64,000 nt of DNA, from contig OY735215.1 in the NCBI GenBank assembly GCA_963457665.1, positions 41,541,825 to 41,605,824 on the forward strand, read 5' to 3'. This document shows, piece by piece, positions 27,601-40,600 of the stretch. The translations under genes were made by a program, and so were the position numbers. This stretch comes from Thysanoteuthis rhombus. Taxonomy: Eukaryota > Mollusca > Cephalopoda > Oegopsida > Thysanoteuthidae. Under the pieces are notes generated by a model, which saw only the letters and a list, made by a program, of their open reading frames with translations, was not told the origin of the DNA and made no database searches. Numbering within the stretch: position 1 is the stretch's first letter; each line of letters begins with the position of its first letter.

Positions 27601-30600
27601 TTCATTAAGATGAAAAAAATGAAAAATTAAGAAATAGAAATAAAAAATTAAGCATAATCTTTTACAAAAGTTCATCTAATGAAAAAATAAACAACAGAAT
27701 AATTACTTTCAATTTTATGATAAAGATAAATGACCTGATTTAACAGTAATGTTAGCTGTAATATATACAGCAATGTGTCCTAATATACATCTACACTTTG
27801 TTTCACCCTGTCTTTTGAAGCTGAAAGAAAGCTCATCCCTTGTTCGACTTCACTTTCTAAAGAATCAAGTAAGAGGTCACCAACTATAATTACAGTAAAA
27901 CTACTGTCTATAGTTTTCGGGAGGGTCATTTACATTCAAAGAGTTCTTCAGATGATTGAACTCCTTGCTCTTTATATTGTTCACCCAACATTTTGGTTGA
28001 TCCAGAATAAACACCTGGATCCTGTTATAAATGTTGCTGCCATTGGAAAAAAATTTCTGTTTACAAACAATATTTTCTGATATTACACATGGAGAAGGCT
28101 AAAGAATGGATCATTCAAAAAGTTGTGCGAAGAATACATACAGAAAGGATTTCAATCATCCAGAAAACTCTTTGAATACAACTACAGTAGTTGTATACCA
28201 ACTTTTCACATTTTTGATGCTGTCATATTTCAGCCTATTCATTCTACGGACTTCTTCAGATGTGAAAAAGAGATTAGATTGTCTAAAAAGTAGTTGGCAT
28301 GTTAATGCCTCTTCTCAATACAGTAGTTTTGTCATATTTTCTCCTTACCTGAATAGAAGATCATCGGCCATTCTATAACCTTAGTTATACATTTGATTCC
28401 TTGACTGTTTCACAACACACCAAATATTTATAATACAATAATTAAAAGGAAGAAAACTTACTTGAACCAAGAGTAGATGAATTCTTTGAAAACCAAATCT
28501 AGCAACTAGAAAAAAAAAAATACAGAAATTTATAACAGGACAGTCATAGAAATGCGCATGTAAATCAAGAGATATATACGTAGGAAATGAATAATTAAAT
28601 TGAAATGTCCAAGTAGAGAGATAAGCAAAGATATGATAGAGAAGTATAGATACAGATCAAAAGTGGATGTGCAAGAAATATAATATTCTTTAGTATCTTC
28701 TTTGGACATAATGTTATCGAGAAATCAGCTCAGTTAAACTTTCTTTTTCTTGCTCTCTTATCACTCAACATTATGAAAATATGAAAAACAGTGTTAGTTT
28801 GAGTATACATTATCACTTTCAGCTGATATAATGATAAATTAGTAATTAGTACTGTAACAAAATTGTAGGGTCTTTTAATAAGATTCACATTAAAAGAAGA
28901 AAGGGTTAGAGTCATGTAAGGGTTAGTATTTTTAGGGTTATTGTTAGGGTTAGTATTTGCCATCAGTGTCTGCCACTATACAGCCATTTTGAAATGGGAA
29001 CGGTCACTATTGCTCAAATTGACAGGCCCAGTATTCAATTAAATCTCTGTAAACATAGATGCCAAAAAACAAAAATAGCAGATTGAAGTAGTCTATAAAT
29101 GTTCATCAATTGTAAGCTTTATGTAACAGGTTTTCTACAACAGGTACAGCCAAATTGCATTGACTACATCAGCTCATCAAAGTCAAGAAATGTCAAGCCG
29201 GGTCAATACCCAAATGGTTATCCTTTTGGGAATATCAGAAGCCGGATGCAGCAACAACTCAACCTATATTCTGCTACTGATAAACAGAATCATTAGCTAA
29301 GCTAACACCAAACTGTGCATTCAGTTCTTTCTTGTACAAGTGCTGCTCCATGGAGAACATACAGTATGCTCTCCTTGGAGAAACCATATTTGTATTGAGG
29401 GGCAGCAATCATCATCATAACAGTTTATCTAATACTATACTTTCTTTATGTTTTATAGATTCCCAATTAGCTTGATCCTAGGGACTACAAATTTTTGTAT
29501 TGAATAAGTTGACCAAAGAGTCAACATAAGATTGGTAATGCCTTCTAAAGGTCATTTGAGGTCACTAGAAGCCATTTCTAGCCAATATCACCAGTCGTAA
29601 GATTTGGAAACAAATAATTTTCACCTCGGAATTTTCTAAAAATAATCATTCTAAAGAATGACACAAAGACTTCTAACAAAAATAAAATATTTTTCTTATA
29701 TCTTTTGCATCTTTCGCATCAATACTGATGAAAATCTAGTCATAAATAGTAGTAATACAACTATGAATGTACTAGCAGGCAGAACGGGTAGCATTATCAA
29801 CTTTTCTGAAACTTTTTTATCCAAAATTGAGACAAAAGAAATCCATAAATATCAATTTGTTCCAGAAAATTATCTAAAAAATTGATACTCGTACAAGAGT
29901 GGTGTTTGACAATGAAGACAAAAAGTTATCCCATGATGATGATGATGAAACAAGGCCTTTCTGCCACTTCAAAGAGTCAAAGCCAGTAAAAACATCTTAC
30001 AATAACTGATGTTTAATCATGATAGTTTTAAAATGAAAACCTAAAAAGCAATAAAGGACTTAAAATACCTTATAAGCAATTGAAGTTGTTAAAATGTTGA
30101 AATTGCTAATTGGTGTTTGAATCATAAGTGTCATCATCATCATCAGTCTTTTAGCGTCCGTCGTTGGACATAAACCTTCCCCAGGATTTGCCAGACTTCC
30201 CTATCATGGAGCCAGTACTTCCTGAACTTGTCTAGCTCGTCTCTCCATCTAACATTTTGCCGGCCTCGGTTGCGCATGTGGTCTCGGGGAATCCATGTTG
30301 TGAGTCGTGATGTCCATCAATTGTCTACCATTCTTGCAACATGGCCAGCCCACCGCCATTTGAGATTTTTAATAGATTCTATGATGTCTCTAACTCCTGT
30401 CTTTTCTCGGATGTACTGTGCTGTCTTGTGATCTCTCCATGTGAGGCCCAGCATTATTCTTTCATGTTCACGTTGCATGGTTCTCAATTTACGGGTCTGT
30501 CTCTTGGTTAGGTTCCATGTTTCAGCTCCATAAGTGACTATTGGGAGGATGCATTGGTTATACACCCTTCTCTTTAGGATTAATGGGATCTTATTATTTT

Positions 30601-33600
30601 TGAAGGTTGAGCTAGCTCTGCCAAAGGCTTGCCATCCTAGTGTGATTCTTCACTTGATTTCTTCTTCTTTTGAGGGTCTCATGGAGATCCGTTGTCCTTG
30701 GTAGATGTAGTGGTCTACTTTCTTGAGTTCTGTGTCCTCGATAAGTGTAATAAACATTAAAAATGAAGGAGTTACCAATAGAGTAGAAAGAGAAAAAAAG
30801 ACTAACATTAGGTTGGGCACTCGTTCATTTAAAAAGATTCAGGTTCAGGAAAAAATTCAGCAGGGAGTTCAATCCAGATAGCAACTGTTCTTAGGAAGAA
30901 GCTAATTCATGTAGAACTTGTGGCAAGTCCTTAAAGGAGGGAGGAGGGGACGAGAGGTTTTGGGAGTGTTTCAGTATGTCAGTCAGTCATGGTCATTGAT
31001 ACTAGAGATGCTAGTGCACCAATAAAAAAGTAAAATTCTTTTCACACCTACCCCTCCAAGTGATTTGTCAACCGTCTCAGGAATATCAATACCATTCCAA
31101 GGTTGAAAAGCCAAAATGTTTAATTCTGGTCTGAAAAACAAAGCAATCAAGGAATTTTAAGAGATGACATTCAATAAGAAAGAAATCAAGTGAAATAAGA
31201 AACATTAAAAAAAAGGTACATATTCAAAGTCTTGCAAGCACAAGGCCATGTCATTATCAATAATGGAAAATCTCCTTTCCATGCCTTTTGATCCGATTAC
31301 TTCAATGAAACATGAATGAAGCTAGAATTTCAAAATCTTAATCCATTCTTCTTTTTCTTTTCAAATTTTTTCTTAAAGTACTCATTTTCAGAAAAGCGGA
31401 AATTTGAAATTCTACATTTCAAGTATTTACTCTTTTATTGATTCTTGCAGTTATGGCATTGACCTTTTCATCAGAAAAAGGAAATCATTTTCTGAGTATA
31501 TATCAGTGGTCACCAACATTTTTATGCCTAGCACCCACTTTTGCAAAGATAAAATTCCATACTGCTCACTAATATTCTAAATCTAGTTAGCCACTTAGTA
31601 GCAATTTCAAATGTCAAAAGTGAACAGATATGTCAAAAATGGTTAAAATTGCATAGATTTCATTTCCAGGTAACTAGGAATTTAGGCAACTGTATATGCT
31701 CTAAAAACTTGTGCAAAGGCTCCAAAAAGTAAATATGCAGGGTAATTATCATATATTAAGACAATAATGACAAAAGGCCACTACTCCGGGTCGTAAGTCA
31801 TGCAAATTGAAAATGGGGTGCATTGACTTTCGATTTTGTCATTGTGGTGGAAGTAAGATAGACATGATATCCAACCTTACAACCCAATAATGGCTCTATC
31901 GCCCACTAGTGAGAAGTATGGCTCAGGTTAGTGGCCACTGGTACATATAATTACACGTAGATCTCCAGCTTAAATATGATGAATGATGTACTTTCTGGTA
32001 CATGGTTCAATTTGAGAGTTTGCTGTCAAAGGCGGGTTTTGAATTTTCCCTTCAATGAAAATAATTTCCTTCTTTGTAAGTAAATTTTGCAATTTTATGA
32101 ATAAAAACAAGCTGCTCTAAACTGACAATTGCCTCAATGGGAAATGTCTTACTTGATAAACTGCCTTCATGCTCATTGTCGTTAGAATATTCCTCTATGA
32201 TAAATTCATTAATACTAGATCAAATGATCACAAAAAAAATCTTGGAATGCTAGTGGTTCCTTGCTGTAAACAGTTGTGCAAGAAAGAGAGACTGGCTATT
32301 AGTTAGTAACTTTGAGATTCCCAATTTTTTCTATATTCAAACCATAGAATTCTTAAAAACATTATAAAGTTTCAGTAATTAGATGTCCAAGAAACTGTAT
32401 AATAATTTTTATTCTAATCAGTGAAGCAGTTCCAAAGTGCGATTTTTTTTGTATATTGACACATGGTTGTTTACATATAAAACATAAACAAACAATTGGA
32501 TTGACCATAATTCACCATTTAACAATTTCTGGGGTTTTATCAACATTATAGCAAAAATTTCAGCAAAATCATTTTGAGAATTGTTCTTAATTGTAACAAG
32601 AATATTTTCACTTATAAAATGTAAACAAACAATTGGATCGACTATGAATCACGATCCCTCAGGCAGAGCCACTCCAAAAGCCTACACACAAAATTTCATT
32701 GAAATACATTAATTGGGAAAAGGACCCAATGACAACATCCATACCAAATGAGAGACTCCGAAGCCAAGAAAAACACTAATACCAAGTAACTCTATATTAA
32801 CCCCTTTGATCCCATAAAATAATTCAGGTCCAAGGTGTAACATTCTATGCTTGTATAAAGGACAAATAGGCAGACAAATTATAATACATTATGAATGTAT
32901 AATGAACTCAGAACTAAATATTCAAAAGAATGAGTTTCAATCAGAGCGGAAGCTGCTTATTGTGTTCAGTTTGGGGAGGGATCTTTTAGATAACAATAAC
33001 CAGATGATGACATTAAACAAAAGATATGAAAATTCGAACAATCTATATTAATGGTTATAAATCTTCTTTCATTGTTATAAATTTATTGTTAGGCTATTAA
33101 TTTCATAATAACAAAATTATTAGGATAAATATCAATCTTTTAATATAATTGTCAATTCATTTCAAGTATTTGAGATTGACTGAGTTCGACAATGATAGAA
33201 TAAACGCCTTCCTCTATTTATCTTTGGGCTAATGCCACTTATTTCTAATTTCATAAAAATCTATCAATAACTCATAGTTAGTTAACATAATAAGCAAACA
33301 AATAAGGGTGAAACAAAACTCTTTCAAGCTTTAATTAACAAAAGAGTCATTCAATATGAAATCACCCAATTTTAGGAAATTTCCCCAGGTCACTCTCTCA
33401 GATTCCCCCACCCTCCCACCCCCCAAAAACATCACAGGTGCTCCTATGCCTAACTTATGAAGAAATCTGACAGTCCAGCAACAAAAATTAAATTTTTGTT
33501 AGATCATCTCCAGATGTATAAAAATAAACAGTAAAAATATGAAGATGTTAATTAAGTGGCCCCGAAATTGGCAATTTTGAGGACATTTGAAAATCAAGCA

Positions 33601-34591
33601 CATTTCAACCATCATTCCTATAAAAGTAATGAATATGATTACAGGATACACAAAACCTATTATGTTATAAATGCTTCATCTAGCATAATATTTGAGTGAG
33701 AAGCTTTCTAAGTGGGCATCATCTTTTTTCATTTTGAATTTTCAGACATTTTCATGCCTTATAGAAGGAAAAGTACATAAGATAGACCTGATCTGATTAT
33801 ATTTTGGAATCCAACAGAAAAAGTTGGCTCTAGTGACAATTTTCAAAACTGTTCATGATGTATTGAAGTAGCTATGGTGTTGGATGAAAAGGCTTGTTCA
33901 ACAAAATGCATAAGATAGAGCAAAATTTCAAAGATTCTCAATTCTAAATCTATTAGAAATACAAACCTAACATTTTGGATTTCTTCATAAGTATGGTACA
34001 AGAAAACCTATGATTTTCATCAGGATAATCTGAGAGGGTGACTGAGGGAGCTCAGGAATGAGTTCAATACTTACCTATGCCGGGGACATTTTCTCTGGCC
34101 ACATACAGTGCACATGGCTTTCATAAGAGAGAGTTCATCTTCTTTATCACTCTGGAAGCAAAAACATTGTCATAAATCTTTTTGTTTCATTATTCAGTGT
34201 ATATAACATGTATACATTAGGTCATTTTCACTGTTAGATAATGTGGCTTTCACTAGTTCTAAATGTATGCTTTTTCACAGATATGAACAAAATCCTGAAT
34301 AAGAAATAAATTACAGACCAAAATCTTATTGAAATTAGGAATGAATACACTTTTTTGCTTATACCTTCAAGAAATAAAATGCAAAAAATCTGAAGGAGAA
34401 AATTCACTTTTTAGTTAGGAAGATTAGAAATTATAATTATTTATATGCGGTCTTCTAAATAATTCTTAAACAATTCAATATGAATTTTTGGTACATATAC
34501 AAGACTGGGTTCCAAAGACTAGAGCAAATAAGTTATTTGCCTTGAGATTTCAAAATTGAAAAAGGGATTGTTTTCATGTTTGACTGGCCTC

Positions 34592-34622
<31 letters not shown>

Positions 34623-37600
34623 GATTCAAGAGGAATAATTTTTTGCCTTAGTCTTTAAACCTCAGTCTTGTGCGAGTACTGAATATAATGGGCTCCTCTC
34701 GAAGTGATCCAGATTAAGTTTTAAAATTACTTTTGTTTATCTTGCATTCAATAAATATGGAGTTAATGACAATGGACAACATGTCTCACAACATGGATCC
34801 CCAGAGATCACATGAGAAACCAAGGCCGACAGATCACAAGATGGAGAGATGATCTATATAAATTCAGGAAATACTGGCTCCAAGACGCCCATGATAGAGA
34901 ATTGTGGCGAATCCTAGGAAAGGTCTACGTCCTATGACAGACGTTAAAAGACTGATGATGATGATGATACAATGAAGACACTTGTAATCTTGAGACTGAC
35001 CCGCAAACTGAGACATCATAGAAATCATTAGGAAAGACAATGGCTGGTCATGTTGTAAGAATGGCAGAGAGCCGGAGGACATCACAACTCACAATATGGA
35101 TCACCAGAAATCAAATGCAGAAGAAAGGCTGGCAGAATATGAGATGGCTAGACAAACTGGACAGGTTCAGAAAATATTGGCTCCGCAACGCTCATAATAG
35201 AGAGGTGTGACAAATCCTGGCAAAGGTCAATGTCCAACAATAGACGATAGGAGACTGATGGTGATGATGATAACGATGAAATAGCCAATTGAAGGACTCA
35301 AGCTCATCATAAAAAATCCAGCCAAACATTTATACAGACAATAAACCTTCTTCAGAATTTCCGATACTTTTACTTCTGTATTCATTTATGTCTGTTTACT
35401 TGGTCACATATCACCAAATGCTCTCAATAAACTCCAATAATGTTGAAAGATGGGCCATGGGCTAAGGGAGAATCAATCAAGTTTTGGGACAGATTCAGAA
35501 ATTCTTACAGTTACTTCCCTCATATCATAACTTTGTAAACTAATTTTACACTTAGTTTTTAGTGATACTAGTGTTGGCAGAGGTATGCATGCTCTGTGTG
35601 CTTTCTAGTTTGTTTCTATTTGCACAATTTTTAAAAATTTCATTAATATTTTACTTTCCTTGAGCCAATGAAGCAAAGGCAATAATTATATTCAATTACT
35701 TCATTTAATCACATCTGGAATAATTCAAAAGGTAGGATTTCAGAAAATTTTGTTACAAAATTTCTTAAATTTCAAGCATAAGAACACAAATGAACATATA
35801 CAAAAATTTTCACAGAAAAGAAAATACTAACCTTATACTTCCTAGTGTACATGAACAGAATGTTTGGCAAAAGGGAATCTTTGCTGTATAATTGAAAAGA
35901 AACAAGAAAACCACACATAGTTAAATTCTTTTTATGGAGGTCGTTTTCCAAACAAGTACTTTAAGTTTAAAAGAAAAATTCAGAAGTCTGAATATCAATG
36001 TGAATCAAGCAAAAATGATATCAATGTAACGAAGCATTTAAAATTAACACAGAGCTATTTCTATTCAATAGCATTTGTTTTTAATATGTGTATATATATA
36101 TGATTGGAATAAGTAACCGTTAAATCAAGGAAGTGTTTGTTTCCATGGGTAAACAGTTATATAGTATTTTGGTAGTGATAATTTTCCCCATATCTTCAGT
36201 AAGAGTGCTCAATGACTTTTTATAGTAAAAACTGAATTTTAAGATAGAGCAAATACAAAAAAAGACAAAAAACATACATAATAAAAATCAATACAATACT
36301 ATGTATATACCAGATATATTTGAATTTCTATGAAACTATTTTCTAGAAAAAACATATCAAATGTGTTTCAGCAGTGGAGTCCGTATTTTCAAACGGTGAG
36401 AAAGATGTACTCCTATTTTTTTTACTTCGTTCGCTCTAATTTTCAACTCACTCAGGAAAAGGTATAGTTTTTTTCAGTCCATTGAATAACAGTAATCTCT
36501 TCTTTGTTAATAGCTATCGAAATGAATTTAATTTTCTACTGCATATTTCCTTTATGAAAAGAAATAAAATGAAATATCAACAAACAATTTTGTTCTAATT
36601 TCATGATACATAAGACTACTAAATTCATAAGACAATCAATAATTGATGAAGACAAACTTTTAATTTTTTTTACCTTAGCAGACTGTAGGCAGCAACTGTA
36701 CCAAATACCAATGACCATACCAGTAGGAATAAATGGATGTAGCTGGAAAATAAAACAGACTTGTTATTACAATCCTTATACATATCAATGGGAACTGTTT
36801 GTCTATCATACTATAAAAAACACCTTAAAATAGGCACATCTGAACCAAATTTAGTATGCAGGCTCATTTGATTTAGGGGAACGTTTTAAAGTTAAATCAT
36901 TTTGAATTTGAGGGAACATTTTCTTTTATCCCCCAGATATTCAAATTAAATGTGATCCAAGAGTTTATGATGTTTTTTTTAAAATAAGGTATGATTCAAT
37001 AAATATATAGTTCAAATCCATGATCTCTTATCTCTGGTAAGAATAGGTACAATAATATTATCTGATAAGAAAATAGGCCTTACACAGAAATTACCCAAAA
37101 ATCCAGCTTATGGACAGGGTTTCAGCTAGTCGGCGAAATCAAAAACAGGTTTTTGGTCTAGTTTTGATTAAGGGAGAGAGTGTCTATTGAAAATCATAGT
37201 TTTAATCAAAATTAACCGGATTTTCTTTTCAATCAATAAATGATCACTGAAGGGCAAGTGTTTCAGAATTACTTTTAGAACTGTGACAGGATTATTTTGA
37301 TATCATTATAAGACATTTTTTTCAAATTTTTGTAGAAGATTCAGATAACTTCTTGGGACAAGGATATTTTTGTGTGATGTCTGATCACCAAAATATCCCA
37401 TCAGCTGCTCCAGAACAATCATGGATTCCACTGCCTTCAGTATTTAGATATTTATGACTTGCTATCAATTCAACTCAGCTGCCATAAAAATCAGTAGGAA
37501 TGAAAAGTATACAGGTATACCTTGATCAGAGAAGTTGATTGGTTCCAAAACTTTCTGCACTATTCAAAACCGTACTGTTCAAGGTCTTATGATTAAATGT

Positions 37601-40600
37601 ATTTTTTTTTGAGTTTATACAAAGTCAAATTTATTTGTACAGCAATACCTTAACCATACCACATCAAAACCGTACTATTCAAGGTATCCCTGTAAATACC
37701 AAAATAAAGTTTTGTAATCTCATTCATGACCACTGAAAACTTATGAAACACCTAACATGAAAGTCAAAACAAAGCAAGTTATCTAAGTTATGATTGATAT
37801 CATTTTGTTGACAATTATCTAAGGTCACAGTGAGGTGTGACCTTTATCTAATAATCTTTTCTCTCAGTCTCTATATTTCTATCTCAATGCACACTTGCAA
37901 ATGTAAAAAGACACAGTAACAAACAGTATCAGCTGTTTTATATGATAGAAAAAGAATATAGAATTATCCCACAATTTGAAAGTAATTCAGCACACATAGA
38001 ATTCCATTTCGCATTTTTTATCACATAATTACGCATACAGTGAGTAGCCCATGCAATAAATCATAGTAGAACAGAAACAAAAAGCCACAAAACTTGTAGA
38101 TAATTATCTTTGAAAAAATTCAGGTCCAAGCTCACTATTTGGGAACTGCATTTTTTATTCTAAATGTCCCTTTAAAGATCTTGTAAGGTTTCAAGCTGAT
38201 ATTTATCAATTCTCATCAATATATTCTTTGGATCTGTATATATTGCCTGAACTCTGTAAAGTGGAATCAATACTACATAAACAGGACCAAATTTTCTCAC
38301 TTTCAGCCTATAATGATTGTAGAACTACTACATTTTATTTGCTTCACCAAGAGGACAAATGTGACACAAGGTCAGTTTAATGTGGGGGCCCCACACACTT
38401 CAGCAAGAGAGTGTATCCAGAAATTTCCTAGTGCTACTGTTTTGACCATAAGTACCAGGATGTACCCCTGACCCCACCTGAGAGGTTCCCAGGAATTAGA
38501 TTTATGTTTATTATTAGTAGCATATAACCATCAATGTTATGTATGGATTGGCACAAAGGAGCCTAAAGCTATGTTATTTGGTAATTTATTGTTAATAAAT
38601 TGAGTATTCTAATGTTAAGTTCATCTTCAAGTCTCAACTCAACATTAAACATTTATTTTGGTCTTTCACACAATCTCTTTTCCTTTTAATTTTGTTTTGA
38701 ACAACCAGCAATTCTGTGATGTATTATTAATCGTTACGTCAAAACAGGCAATCTCATTCTAATACAAACCTTTGATTGTTTTTCCTAGCTACTTTAATCT
38801 ATTTCACAAGGACCAATCCATTATAACTTTTGGGTTATAACAGGAATCAAACAAAACAGACGGACACACAACCTTACTATAATACAATTAAACATACTAA
38901 TTTGAATATATGGCTTTTATATGGATAGATTATTATCAGTAGTAGTTTTAGTATTGGTAAGTTTTCAGCTGCAAATGGCCAGAAATATAGCCAGGTAATA
39001 GCCCATAAACGTTTTTAAATAAGTTTAATTCTAGAACAAGTGTACAACGTCAATAGAAAGTTTACAATAATTTAAGCTGATTCATCAGCAGAGGTAATTA
39101 ACATGAGGAGAGGGCTGGGGCACATTTCACATTTTGGTATTTGCTCCAGCTAATGTAGATGTAAATTATTCCACTAGAGAACAAGAAACAGTAGGATATA
39201 TAATTGAAGAACTGTAATACCTATCATTAGGATAGTTAACCAATTGAGAGAGGGGGTGGGAAATTTGGACACAAGAATCTCTTTATTCCCTCTTCAACGA
39301 AGTTACAGCAATGCTCTTTTCTAAAGTAAACCTGAGACTAATAAGCATCCAGGCATATCAAAACAAGATTAATACTAAACTAAGCCAATACACAGCGGCT
39401 CAGACAACTTTTAATAGCAGAAAAAAGCTGCAATCATGGAATATTTGAGGGCTATTAGAAACCGTCAACCAAAACTGTCAAAGTGTTGTTTTTTTCAGTT
39501 TTCAAGCTGGTCTGGCCGGCCATGTACATATTTATGTATGTAAGTATATATGAACCACATATACAGGTCGCACAAATGGAGCTAGAGGGATGAAAATTTG
39601 AACATTTAATCATTATGTATATCAAAAATGTTTTTTTCTGTTTTTTGAAAATTCACCCCAAAAATACGTTTTAAGGAGGAGGGTCAAATAGAAATGTAAG
39701 TTTAAGCTAAATTGCTCCCTAGTTTGTGCCTGCTTGTTGTTTTTTTTTAAATTTAAACTATCTACTGATCCAACAAAAGGCAAGAGAAGTAATTTATTCA
39801 TTGATCACCATAGTTCCATAAAATTCATACCCATGAACAAAGAAACTATTTAATCATACAGAAAAGTTTGATCAAAGATGGATGCTCTTTGCATATGTGT
39901 GTGGGGGATACTTGGGATGAGATCTGAAAAGTAAGGGGGCATCAGACCCCCGCTGAATTTGGGAACCACTGAGAGTCACAATCAATACTTTTGCCTGATA
40001 TTCATAGGAATGGACTATTACAGTCTGTATACAGATATACATAATATTAGTCTAAGGTAATGGTTTTGAAACTTAGAAAACTCAAGGCTCCATTCTATAA
40101 AGGAAATATTCTGACAAACCTCTATTTTAGCATCTAGTTTTTAAACTAATTATTAAACTACAATAAAAAAGAATTTGACTTTGAAAATTATATTTATCTA
40201 GAATGAATCACATTTATTTAGATTCTAATTTATGGTGCAGGTCTGTGTATAATAATCATGTTTTTTGATAGCTGAGTGATAGATGATATTTCTCTACCAC
40301 AATGTCAGGTTCAGAGGGAACACTATTGTGGACCCCCAAACATTATTTGACTGACCCCAGTGGTCTGCAGATCCCAGCATAGAACTCACTAGTCTAAGGA
40401 ATAATCATTAATTCAAAATAACATCAGTATCTGTTAACAGAAGGACGAATTCAGGGGATGCCAACCATATAGTAACACACACAAAATGCCAACCCCAAAT
40501 AAGAAAGTCATTTCAAATCTATCCATTATCTATAGAGTAAATTTATTCATTCTTTTGACAAACATGATCAATCTTAAAACAAGAATTTAAAGAAAATGTA

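Noticed and set aside
29347-29379. Short imperfect hairpin (16-base arms, 1-base loop)
   Set aside because: Two mismatches and no other support; short palindromes of this size occur by chance in 64 kb.
29933-29948. (GAT)n run that might mark a LINE tail
   Set aside because: The sequence before it does not resemble the LINE 3' coding end; it is a plain short microsatellite.
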